In this document: piece after piece, positions 7,845 to 14,092 of the stretch
Layout of the letters: every line of letters begins with the position of its first letter
How positions within the stretch are numbered: the first letter of the stretch is position 1
Source: Firmicutes bacterium UBA3906
GTDB taxonomy: Bacteria; Bacillota; Clostridia; Caldicoprobacterales; DTU083
Length of the DNA: 14,408 nucleotides
Direction of reading: 5' to 3'
Assembly (NCBI GenBank): GCA_002391555.1
Contig: DGFG01000088.1
Location: 1-14,408, forward strand
Program-made: the position numbers and the translations under genes
The notes under the pieces: model-generated
Seen by the model: only the letters and a program-made list of their open reading frames with translations
Told to the model about the DNA's origin: nothing
The model's database searches: none

Positions 7845-9075
7845 CTAGACCAGACTCCCAAGCCAAACTGTTTAGTTCAGCGATTTTTTTATTCATTGGT
7901 GTAATAATAGAATCATATAGACCATCTAATGGACGCTCATCATATATATAATGCCATAAGAGGTTAATCAAACCCTGTACAATTATTGTTTCGTAAGAGC
8001 TCCAAAGGGGATCAATGGGGTAACAATTAGCTTTTTTCAATTGATCTAACAAGAGCATGATTTGAGGGATGTCTGAGTATTTGTCCCAAAAACTTGTTTC
8101 AAATGCTGGCACATCTCCACCTGTTTCTACTCTCTTTAGCATAAAATCATCACTTATCATATGCTGGACTATAGTCCAGGCCTCAGTTTTGTAGTGGGAT
8201 AAGGAGGATACACATAGCATGCTACCACCACCCCAAGGTGTTTGGCCTGCTTTGCCTGCAGGCACAGGTATAGCTTCAAGGGAAGGCTTGTCATGGTTTT
8301 TATCTAAAGTCTGGAGGACGACCTTCCACCAATGTCCTGAGGAAAAGACAAATTTATTGGTCAAATACAGCTGCTGGTTGAGAACATAGGGGTTGAGAGT
8401 AACTGTTTCCTTATCAATATGGGATACAGTAAACAGGTCCTTTATGTAGTCAAAAGGAGCCTGCAGGTCCTCTAACTTAAACATAGGTTCTTTATCAGAA
8501 AAACTTTTAAATTTCCATCCAAAGGTCCACAAAAATGGGATTAGATAATGTAGCCTTCCTGGTTCAGGCCTCAAAGAAAAAATAAAGGGGTAAATCGCAT
8601 CGTCGCTATATTTATAAAGATGGTGTAGCCTGTCACATGTATTTAGAAAACCATTTAGGCTATGCAGCTCGTGCCGGTCTATATCATGTTTATCTAATAT
8701 ATCTTTTCTTGCTGTAATCATACTGGCTTCGGAAATCCAGGGTACAGCAATCCTATCACCTTTATCCAAGCAATTTTGATAAATCCAGTCTGCTATTGGT
8801 TTAGGATAATCAAATCCAACCGGTACCCTGTCTAGATAACCCATGTGAGAAAAGGTGTTAATCCAAGTTGAGCCTACTTGCATAACGTCTGGAGGATTTT
8901 CCATCTTAAATGCTGTGAAAAGCATCTTTAAAGCCTTGTTCCAAGGGATTATTTTGAACTGGACTCTCCTACCAAACTGTTTGCTTACTTTATCTGCAAT
9001 TTGATTATATGAAGGAAGAAGGTTATTGCCTGAGTGAACAGGCATTACCCATACATCAATATAGTCTTTCTTCAT
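7837..9075 (-). CDS. ABC-type sugar-binding-protein-like protein lacking an export signal
   Basis: A 412-residue protein resembling family-1 extracellular solute-binding proteins of sugar ABC transporters. It has PPDVMQVGSTWINTFSHMGYL (61-81, the ligand-edge segment), an aromatic-rich middle, GHWW (247-250), and WGGGSMLCVSSLS (281-293) followed by an EAWTIVQHMIS helix (298-308). The oddity is the N-terminus: MKKDYIDVWVMPVH runs straight into the first strand, with no hydrophobic signal and no lipobox cysteine. The start is firm (GAGGAG five bases before the ATG, no longer frame seen), so the protein should stay in the cytoplasm. No permease or ATPase genes are adjacent. It overlaps the diguanylate cyclase gene by eight bases. 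I infer that it senses a sugar or other small ligand and modulates the cyclase; transport seems unlikely. Confidence 0.8.
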   Translation of the reverse strand: MKKDYIDVWVMPVHSGNNLLPSYNQIADKVSKQFGRRVQFKIIPWNKALKMLFTAFKMENPPDVMQVGSTWINTFSHMGYLDRVPVGFDYPKPIADWIYQNCLDKGDRIAVPWISEASMITARKDILDKHDIDRHELHSLNGFLNTCDRLHHLYKYSDDAIYPFIFSLRPEPGRLHYLIPFLWTFGWKFKSFSDKEPMFKLEDLQAPFDYIKDLFTVSHIDKETVTLNPYVLNQQLYLTNKFVFSSGHWWKVVLQTLDKNHDKPSLEAIPVPAGKAGQTPWGGGSMLCVSSLSHYKTEAWTIVQHMISDDFMLKRVETGGDVPAFETSFWDKYSDIPQIMLLLDQLKKANCYPIDPLWSSYETIIVQGLINLLWHYIYDERPLDGLYDSIITPMNKKIAELNSLAWESGLDE

Positions 9076-9121
9076 CAGATCTCCTCAATTCCTAGTTAAA
9101 TTGCTTCCATTATGTCAGTCT

Positions 9122-9127
9122 ATTATA
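9122..9127 (-). promoter_or_regulatory. Candidate -10 for the binding-protein/cyclase unit
   Basis: On the minus strand a perfect TATAAT lies 47 bases before the ATG at 9075. The hexamer 17 bases upstream (CGAATA) is a poor -35, so this may need an activator. A second minus-strand TATAAT (9207-9202) with TTGATG 15 bases upstream is an alternative and would overlap the alaS promoter. Confidence 0.3.
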
Positions 9128-9218
9128 TAAAGTAGTACTGTATTTATTCGCCATTGCCCTCTTAATACCTTCATTGTGTTCGACATTTTTCTACCCTCAA
9201 TATTATAGGTGACCATAA

Positions 9219-9247
9219 TTGACATCAAGTTAATAAATGGGTATAAT
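9219..9247 (+). promoter_or_regulatory. Consensus sigma-A promoter for alaS
   Basis: TTGACA (9219-9224) and TATAAT (9242-9247), both perfect matches, are separated by exactly 17 bases. Transcription would start near 9254, leaving a leader of about 70 bases before the TTG start of alaS at 9326. Confidence 0.85.
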
Positions 9248-9279
9248 ATTTAAATACTAAGTGTATAAAACACCTGATT

Positions 9280-9301
9280 GCAGGCTTGTCTTGCTTTTTT
9301 T
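9280..9301 (+). promoter_or_regulatory. Terminator-like hairpin in the alaS leader
   Basis: GCAGG and CTTGC pair (five pairs, one G-U) around CTTGT and are followed at once by seven T. A smaller hairpin (GTGT/ACAC, 9261-9273) lies just upstream. The element falls between the consensus promoter and the ribosome binding site at 9311-9317, so it could attenuate alaS. The stem is short, and no T-box consensus or specifier region fits in so short a leader. Confidence 0.35.
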
Positions 9302-9325
9302 ATGTATATCAAAGGAGTGTTATTT

Positions 9326-11113
9326 TTGAGAGCTAACGAGTTAAGAAGTCTATACTTAAAATTTTTTAAAGAAAAAGGGCATGCAGTAATACCAAGTGCT
9401 TCTATTATACCAGAAAATGATCCTACAGTACTATTTACTACTGCAGGTATGCATCCCTTAGTTCCCTATTTATTAGGAGCAAAGCATCCTGAGGGCAAAA
9501 GACTTACCAATGTACAAAAATGCATAAGGACAGGGGACATTGAAGAGGTAGGTAACGACACTCACTGCACCTTTTTTGAGATGCTAGGCAACTGGTCTCT
9601 AGGTGATTACTTTAAAGAAGAGGCAATAAAGTGGAGCTGGGAGTTTTTAACCTCAGAAAAATGGCTAGGGATTCCAAAGGAAAAACTTTACGTCACAGTA
9701 TTCGAAGGAGATGAGGATGCTCCTAGGGATATGGAGTCTTATGAGCATTGGCGTGGACTAGGTGTAGCTGAGGACCATATATTTTTCCTACCAAAAGAGC
9801 ATAACTGGTGGGGGCCAGCAGGCCTAACAGGCCCTTGCGGACCTGACACAGAGATGTTTATAGACACAGGCAAAGAAAAATGTTCTAAAGATTGTTCACC
9901 AGCCTGTAGCTGTGGCAAGTATGTAGAGATATGGAACGATGTCTTTATGGAATACAACAAAACGGCTGATGGTAAATTTGAACCCCTTAGCCAAAAGAAC
10001 GTAGACACAGGTATGGGACTAGATAGGACAATAGCAGTACTCCAAGGGGTAGACTCTGTATATGACACAGACCTATACCAAGGAATAATGGACAAGATAA
10101 GTGAGCTTGCCCAGTTTGAATACAGGAAAGACCAAGAAACCACTAGATCATACAGGATAGTGGCTGACCACATAAGAACTGCTACATTTATACTCGGAGA
10201 TGAAAAGGCTATTAGCCCCTCTAATGTTGATCAAGGCTATGTACTTAGAAGGCTAATTAGAAGGGCAATTCGCTTTAGTTTAAAAATAGGTATACCTGAA
10301 GGTATGCTTGCTAAGGTCGCAGAGGCAGTAGTAGACCAATACAAGGATGCTTATCCTGAGCTAAGTAAAAACAAGGCTACGATAATCGAAGAGTTAAGGC
10401 TCGAAGAGGAAAGATTCCAAAGGACTATTAAACAGGGCTTAAGAGAATTTGACAAGCTTATTAATAGATTAAAGGGTGATGACAAAACCATCAGTGGAGA
10501 AAAAGCCTTTAGGCTGTATGACACCTTTGGTTTTCCTATCGAATTCACCCAGGAGCTAGCCGAAGAAAAGGGCTATCAGGTAGATATAGAGGGCTTTGAA
10601 CAAAGCTTTAAGAAGCATCAAGAAAAATCTAAGGCCGGTGCATCTCAAAAATTCAAAGGTGGCTTAGCAGACAACACAGAAGAAACAGCCAAGCTGCACA
10701 CAGCTACTCACCTCTTGCAGGCTGCCCTCAGACAGGTATTAGGTGATGAGGTGACCCAGAGGGGTAGTAATATTACAGCTGAAAGGCTAAGATTCGACTT
10801 TACTTTTTCTAGAAAAGTAACAAGAGAAGAACTAGACAAGGTAGAGAGTTTAGTCAATGAAGTAATAGAAAAGGACTATGAGGTAATTTGCCAAGAGATG
10901 TCCATTGAGGAGGCCAAAAAAAGTGGTGCCCTTGGATTTTTTGACTCTAAGTATGGCAATAGGGTAAAGGTTTATTCCATAGGTGATTTTTCAAAGGAAC
11001 TATGTGGAGGACCGCATGTCAGTCATACAGGACAACTAGGCAAGTTTAAGATAAAGAAAGAGGAAAGTTCATCAGCTGGAGTAAGACGAATCAGAGCAGT
11101 TTTAAGTCAATAG
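9326..11113 (+). CDS. alaS: Alanyl-tRNA synthetase, compact form without the C-terminal (DHHA1/C-Ala) domain
   Basis: Charges tRNA-Ala with alanine in the cytoplasm. The start is the TTG at 9326, with AAAGGAG eight bases upstream, giving 595 residues beginning RANELRSLYLKFFKEKGH. In order: the class II catalytic core with TFFEMLGNWSLGDYF (about 82-96) and motif 3 GMGLDR (229-234); the tRNA-recognition helical region; then the editing domain with HTATH (H458, H462) and CGGPH (C560, H564), the zinc set used to hydrolyse mischarged Ser/Gly-tRNA. The protein stops just after the editing domain (SSSAGVRRIRAVLSQ), where standard AlaRS (about 870-880 residues) continues into C-Ala. A terminator follows within 30 bases, so this is a genuine short form, not a frameshift. 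A cysteine cluster (C186, C190, C194, C196) in the catalytic domain may bind metal. Confidence 0.93.
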   Translation: MRANELRSLYLKFFKEKGHAVIPSASIIPENDPTVLFTTAGMHPLVPYLLGAKHPEGKRLTNVQKCIRTGDIEEVGNDTHCTFFEMLGNWSLGDYFKEEAIKWSWEFLTSEKWLGIPKEKLYVTVFEGDEDAPRDMESYEHWRGLGVAEDHIFFLPKEHNWWGPAGLTGPCGPDTEMFIDTGKEKCSKDCSPACSCGKYVEIWNDVFMEYNKTADGKFEPLSQKNVDTGMGLDRTIAVLQGVDSVYDTDLYQGIMDKISELAQFEYRKDQETTRSYRIVADHIRTATFILGDEKAISPSNVDQGYVLRRLIRRAIRFSLKIGIPEGMLAKVAEAVVDQYKDAYPELSKNKATIIEELRLEEERFQRTIKQGLREFDKLINRLKGDDKTISGEKAFRLYDTFGFPIEFTQELAEEKGYQVDIEGFEQSFKKHQEKSKAGASQKFKGGLADNTEETAKLHTATHLLQAALRQVLGDEVTQRGSNITAERLRFDFTFSRKVTREELDKVESLVNEVIEKDYEVICQEMSIEEAKKSGALGFFDSKYGNRVKVYSIGDFSKELCGGPHVSHTGQLGKFKIKKEESSSAGVRRIRAVLSQ

Positions 11114-11141
11114 CTTTTCATTCTAAGACTACTTTAAGTTT

Positions 11142-11168
11142 AAGCCGTATCAAATAAGGATACGGCTT
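11142..11168 (+). terminator. Intrinsic terminator after alaS
   Basis: A perfect 10-bp stem (AAGCCGTATC / GATACGGCTT) on an AAATAAG loop, ending in a short T-rich tail (CTTTATATT). It lies 28 bases after the alaS stop and before the ispH promoter. Confidence 0.75.
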
Positions 11169-11206
11169 TATATTATAACTGACTAGCTTTTATATTCTGC
11201 CAGGGA

Positions 11207-11235
11207 TTGAGCAAATTAAGTTTATATTATAATAT
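11207..11235 (+). promoter_or_regulatory. Candidate promoter for ispH-ispG
   Basis: TTGAGC (11207-11212) is followed by TATAAT at 11228-11233 (15-base spacing) overlapping TAATAT at 11230-11235 (17-base spacing). It lies between the alaS terminator and the ispH ribosome binding site. Transcription from it would begin near 11240, downstream of the TTG at 11207. Confidence 0.5.
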
Positions 11236-11260
11236 AAGGGCAGTTAAGGGAGGTGCTAGT

Positions 11261-12106
11261 ATTAAAAAGATAATTGTAGCAGAGTATGCTGGCTTTTGTT
11301 TTGGAGTCAAAAGGGCAGTTGATATAGCTTTAAAAGACAGTAAAAATAAAAAGGGTTCATCTTACTCTTTAGGACCCTTGATTCATAATGCTGATGTGGT
11401 AGCCTACCTAGAGAGCCAGGGGATATACCAGATAGACATAGAAGAGCTAGATAAGCTGAGTGAAAAAGACAAGATCGTCATAAGGTCCCATGGTGTAGGT
11501 CCAGACACAATTAAAAGAATAAAGAGCCTTGGGCCGGAAATAATCGATGCTACTTGTCCATATGTAGCTAGCATTCATAGAAAGGTAGAAAAGTATCACT
11601 CAAAGGGCTACCAGATTATTATAGTTGGTGATAAAGACCACCCTGAAGTAGAGGGGATAAATGGTTGGTGCGATAATAAGGCCTGGGTGACAAAGGATGG
11701 AGAAGATCTAAGAAATCTCTCGGAAAAGGTATGTATAGTGGCACAGACAACTGAAAGGCAGGAAAGTTTTGATCAGGTTGTAAAGAGGGCTACTGAGCTT
11801 GGGGCAGATATCATGGCCTTTAATACCATATGCAGTGCTACTAAGGAAAGGCAAGACAGCGCTGAACATGTATCAAAGCAAGTAGATTTTATGATAGTTA
11901 TTGGCGGGAAAAATAGCTCAAACAGTAGAAAACTATATAGTATTTGTAAAAGCAATTGCCCAAATACAATATTTATAGAAAATGGCAAAGAGTTAAAGAA
12001 GCACATCTTAGAATTACAAGAAGTAGACTCCATAGGGGTAACGGCTGGTGCTTCTACACCTAACTGGATTATTGAGGATGTCCTAAAGATCCTTGAGGCC
12101 TGTTAG
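11261..12106 (+). CDS. ispH: 4-hydroxy-3-methylbut-2-enyl diphosphate reductase, probable ATT start
   Basis: Last step of the MEP pathway: an oxygen-sensitive iron-sulfur enzyme reducing HMBPP to IPP and DMAPP. With the start used here (281 residues) the three cluster cysteines are C13 (AGFCFGV), C99 (DATCPYV) and C191 (NTICSATKERQ). Substrate-pocket segments are LIHN (H42), SHGVGP (H77), DHPEVEG (H127, E129) and TAGASTPNW near the end. The start is unusual. The family begins right at KKIIVAEYAGFCFGV, where the frame has ATT at 11261, seven bases after a strong AAGGGAGG (11246-11253), and no ATG, GTG or TTG there. The only standard upstream start, TTG at 11207, adds 18 non-family residues, has no well-spaced binding site and coincides with the candidate -35. 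ispG follows by 38 bases. Confidence 0.92.
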   Translation: MKKIIVAEYAGFCFGVKRAVDIALKDSKNKKGSSYSLGPLIHNADVVAYLESQGIYQIDIEELDKLSEKDKIVIRSHGVGPDTIKRIKSLGPEIIDATCPYVASIHRKVEKYHSKGYQIIIVGDKDHPEVEGINGWCDNKAWVTKDGEDLRNLSEKVCIVAQTTERQESFDQVVKRATELGADIMAFNTICSATKERQDSAEHVSKQVDFMIVIGGKNSSNSRKLYSICKSNCPNTIFIENGKELKKHILELQEVDSIGVTAGASTPNWIIEDVLKILEAC

Positions 12107-12144
12107 CTGCTAACCTACAAATTTATAGTTACAAGGAGATAATT

Positions 12145-13194
12145 GTGAAAAGGAAAACAACAAGAAAAGTAAAAGTGGGAGACATAAATATCGGCGGGGA
12201 TTCTTCTATAAAGGTCCAGTCGATGACTAATACTGATACTAGAGACATAGGGGCTACTGTAGCACAAATTCTAAGGCTACAAGAGGCAGGCTGTGATATA
12301 GTCAGGTGTGCAGTACCCGACCAGAAGGCAAGTGATGCAATAGGACAGATAGTAAAGGAAATTGACATACCACTGGTAGCTGATATTCATTTTGATTATA
12401 GACTTGCCTTAAGCTCTATTAATAATGGAGTATCAAAATTGCGATTAAACCCAGGCAATATTGGCAGTACTGACAAGGTAAGGGCTGTAGTAGAGGCTGC
12501 CCAAGACAAGGGTGTACCCATAAGGATCGGGGTAAACTCTGGTTCTTTGCAAAGAGACATACTAGAAAAGTATGGAGATGTATGCCCGCAGGCCTTAGTT
12601 GAAAGTGCCCTAAGACATGTTGAAATACTAGAAAAGCTCAATTTCAATGATGTAGTAATATCAGTAAAGTCTTCTGATGTTACAGAAATGATTGAATGCT
12701 ACAGGTTAATTTCAGAAAAAGTAGACTATCCTCTCCACTTAGGGGTGACTGAATCAGGTACAATAAAATCCGGTACTATAAAATCTAGCGTAGGTATTGG
12801 AGCGCTACTAAGTCAAGGGATAGGAGACACTATTAGAGTTTCGCTAACAGGAGACCCTGTAGAAGAAGTAATAGTAGCTAGGGAAATTCTTAGATCTTTA
12901 GGCCACATTAAAGAAGGGATAGAGCTAATTTCCTGCCCAACCTGTGGTCGGACCCAGTTAAATTTAATTGAGATAGCAGACCAGCTAGAGGGTCGACTAA
13001 AGGGGATAAAAAAGAACATTAAGGTAGCAGTTATGGGCTGTGTTGTAAATGGGCCAGGTGAGGCGAGAAGAGCAGATATAGGTATTGCTGGCGGTAACGG
13101 TCAAGGGCTAATCTTTAGAAAAGGTGAGATTATTAAAAAGGTAAGAGAAGAGGAACTAGTCGAAGAGCTTATTGCCGAGATAGAAAAGCTTTAG
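12145..13194 (+). CDS. ispG: 4-hydroxy-3-methylbut-2-enyl-diphosphate synthase
   Basis: Penultimate MEP-pathway step: reductive ring opening of MEcPP to HMBPP, the substrate of IspH encoded just upstream. The 349 residues match the short bacterial form. An N-terminal TIM barrel carries VQSMTNTDTRD (24-34), EAGCDIVRCAVP and LRLNPGNIG (99-107). A C-terminal Fe-S domain has C264-P-T-C267-GR and C299 in MGCVVNGPGEA, with E306 the expected fourth ligand of the [4Fe-4S] cluster. The start is GTG at 12145, with AAGGAG six bases upstream. It is the second gene of an ispH-ispG pair. The common Firmicute neighbours dxr and rseP are not here. No strong terminator follows; there is only an all-A/T inverted repeat at 13228-13251. 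Confidence 0.95.
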   Translation: MKRKTTRKVKVGDINIGGDSSIKVQSMTNTDTRDIGATVAQILRLQEAGCDIVRCAVPDQKASDAIGQIVKEIDIPLVADIHFDYRLALSSINNGVSKLRLNPGNIGSTDKVRAVVEAAQDKGVPIRIGVNSGSLQRDILEKYGDVCPQALVESALRHVEILEKLNFNDVVISVKSSDVTEMIECYRLISEKVDYPLHLGVTESGTIKSGTIKSSVGIGALLSQGIGDTIRVSLTGDPVEEVIVAREILRSLGHIKEGIELISCPTCGRTQLNLIEIADQLEGRLKGIKKNIKVAVMGCVVNGPGEARRADIGIAGGNGQGLIFRKGEIIKKVREEELVEELIAEIEKL

Positions 13195-13227
13195 AATTAA
13201 GCTTAACACTGCACTTTCAATTACTTT

Positions 13228-13251
13228 TTTATAAATTTTCTTATTTATAAA
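13228..13251. repeat. A/T-only inverted repeat after ispG
   Basis: TTTATAAAT and ATTTATAAA form a perfect 9-bp stem around TTTCTT. With no G-C pair it would be a weak hairpin, so I do not call it a terminator, though it lies 34 bases after the ispG stop. Confidence 0.3.
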
Positions 13252-13257
13252 GATTAC

Positions 13258-13303
13258 TTTCTAGAGCTTAGTCTTACTTAGCTATGGCTTTTAGGTCTAG
13301 AAA
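13258..13303. repeat. Nested inverted repeats (possible structured RNA) between ispG and the HAD gene
   Basis: TTTCTAGA (13258-13265) and TCTAGAAA (13296-13303) are perfect inverted arms. Inside them 13266-13282 folds as a 7-position stem with one mismatch (GCTTAGT / ACTTAGC, CTT loop). The element sits 53 bases before the HAD start in a 162-base spacer with no convincing promoter. Its role is unknown. Confidence 0.3.
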
Positions 13304-13356
13304 TAGATTTTAAGTTTAATTCTAATTGTAAATTACTGTTTTGGAGGATAAATTTT

Positions 13357-14067
13357 ATGCGAGACACCATACTTTTTGATCTTGATGGTACATTACTACC
13401 AGTTGATATAGAAGAGTTTACCCATGTATATTTTAAGGAAATAGGAAAGTACTTTTCAGATATTATAGAAGCAGAGAAAATCGTTGATTATATCTGGAAA
13501 GGGACAAAAGCAATGATAGAAAATTTAGATAAGAGGACTAACGAAGAGGTTTTTATGGAATCCTTCAAGCAGTCAGTGGGCGGCGATATCAGTGCTTTTA
13601 AAGAAAGATTTGATAGCTTTTATGATAAGGGCTTTTTAGCTGTAGAAAAAACAGTTCAAAGCAAGCCCATTGTTAAGCAAGCAGTTGCCTTATTAAAGGA
13701 TAAGGGCTACTCCCTTATAATAGCTACTAATCCCTTGTTCCCTAAAAAAGCAATACTACATCGTATAGCCTGGGCAGGCTTAAATGCAAATGATTTTGAC
13801 TATATATCTCATTATGAGCAAAATTGCTATTGCAAGCCCAAGATAGAGTTTTATGAAGAGGTATTAGGGTCCATAGACAAGAGCCCTAACCAGTGCTATA
13901 TGGTGGGTAACGATGTACAAGAGGATATGATAGCAGGTAAGCTAGGATTAGAAACATACCTGATAACAGACCACCTAATAAACAGAGACAAGGATATAAC
14001 CTGTGACCATAAGGGAAGTTATGAGGACTTTTTTAGCTTCTGCCAGAGCCTAGCTAGTGTCAAGTAA
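13357..14067 (+). CDS. HAD-superfamily hydrolase (phosphatase-like)
   Basis: A 236-residue soluble protein with all four HAD motifs. Motif I is FDLDGTLL, with nucleophile D8 and acid/base D10. Motif II is T124 in IIATNP. Motif III is K160 in CKPK. Motif IV is GNDVQEDMIAG (184-194), with D186 and D190 binding magnesium. A helical cap spans roughly residues 16-100 between motifs I and II, the C1 class shared by phosphoglycolate and phosphoserine phosphatase-like enzymes. The T-N-P after motif II and the cap length suggest a small phosphometabolite substrate, which cannot be named from sequence alone. The start follows TTGGAGGA closely. It appears to be a single-gene unit, ending at a bidirectional terminator. 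No serB is visible with serCA, but a serine link is only speculation. Confidence 0.88.
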   Translation: MRDTILFDLDGTLLPVDIEEFTHVYFKEIGKYFSDIIEAEKIVDYIWKGTKAMIENLDKRTNEEVFMESFKQSVGGDISAFKERFDSFYDKGFLAVEKTVQSKPIVKQAVALLKDKGYSLIIATNPLFPKKAILHRIAWAGLNANDFDYISHYEQNCYCKPKIEFYEEVLGSIDKSPNQCYMVGNDVQEDMIAGKLGLETYLITDHLINRDKDITCDHKGSYEDFFSFCQSLASVK

Positions 14068-14068
14068 T

Positions 14069-14092
14069 AAAGCTAGCTTAGAAGCTAGCTTT
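14069..14092. terminator. Bidirectional terminator between the HAD gene and the methyltransferase gene
   Basis: A perfect 9-bp stem (AAAGCTAGC / GCTAGCTTT) closes on TTAGAA. It begins two bases after the HAD stop. The opposite-strand stop codon (14080-14078) is in its loop, so one arm of the hairpin is coding sequence of the methyltransferase. Confidence 0.75.

Noticed and set aside
7837..9075. Ordinary sugar ABC transporter binding lipoprotein
   Set aside because: No signal peptide, no lipobox cysteine and no adjacent permease or ATPase genes; the neighbour is a diguanylate cyclase.
9248..9325. T-box riboswitch ahead of alaS
   Set aside because: The leader from the consensus promoter is only about 70 bases, and the conserved T-box sequence and specifier stem are not there. 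Only a terminator-like hairpin remains.
9739..10173. Open frame of about 144 codons on the minus strand inside alaS
   Set aside because: It is the complement of highly conserved AlaRS catalytic sequence and shows no independent domain.
11100..11206. Frameshifted remnant of the AlaRS C-terminal domain
   Set aside because: The sequence after the stop is a short AT-rich spacer with a perfect terminator and then a promoter. There is no C-Ala-like coding sequence in any frame.
13228..13251. Intrinsic terminator after ispG
   Set aside because: The stem has only A-T pairs and no following T run, so it is listed as a repeat only.
13357..14067. serB (phosphoserine phosphatase) completing the serine pathway
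   Set aside because: The HAD motifs are general. The gene is about 11 kb from serCA on the other strand, and no SerB-specific feature can be identified.
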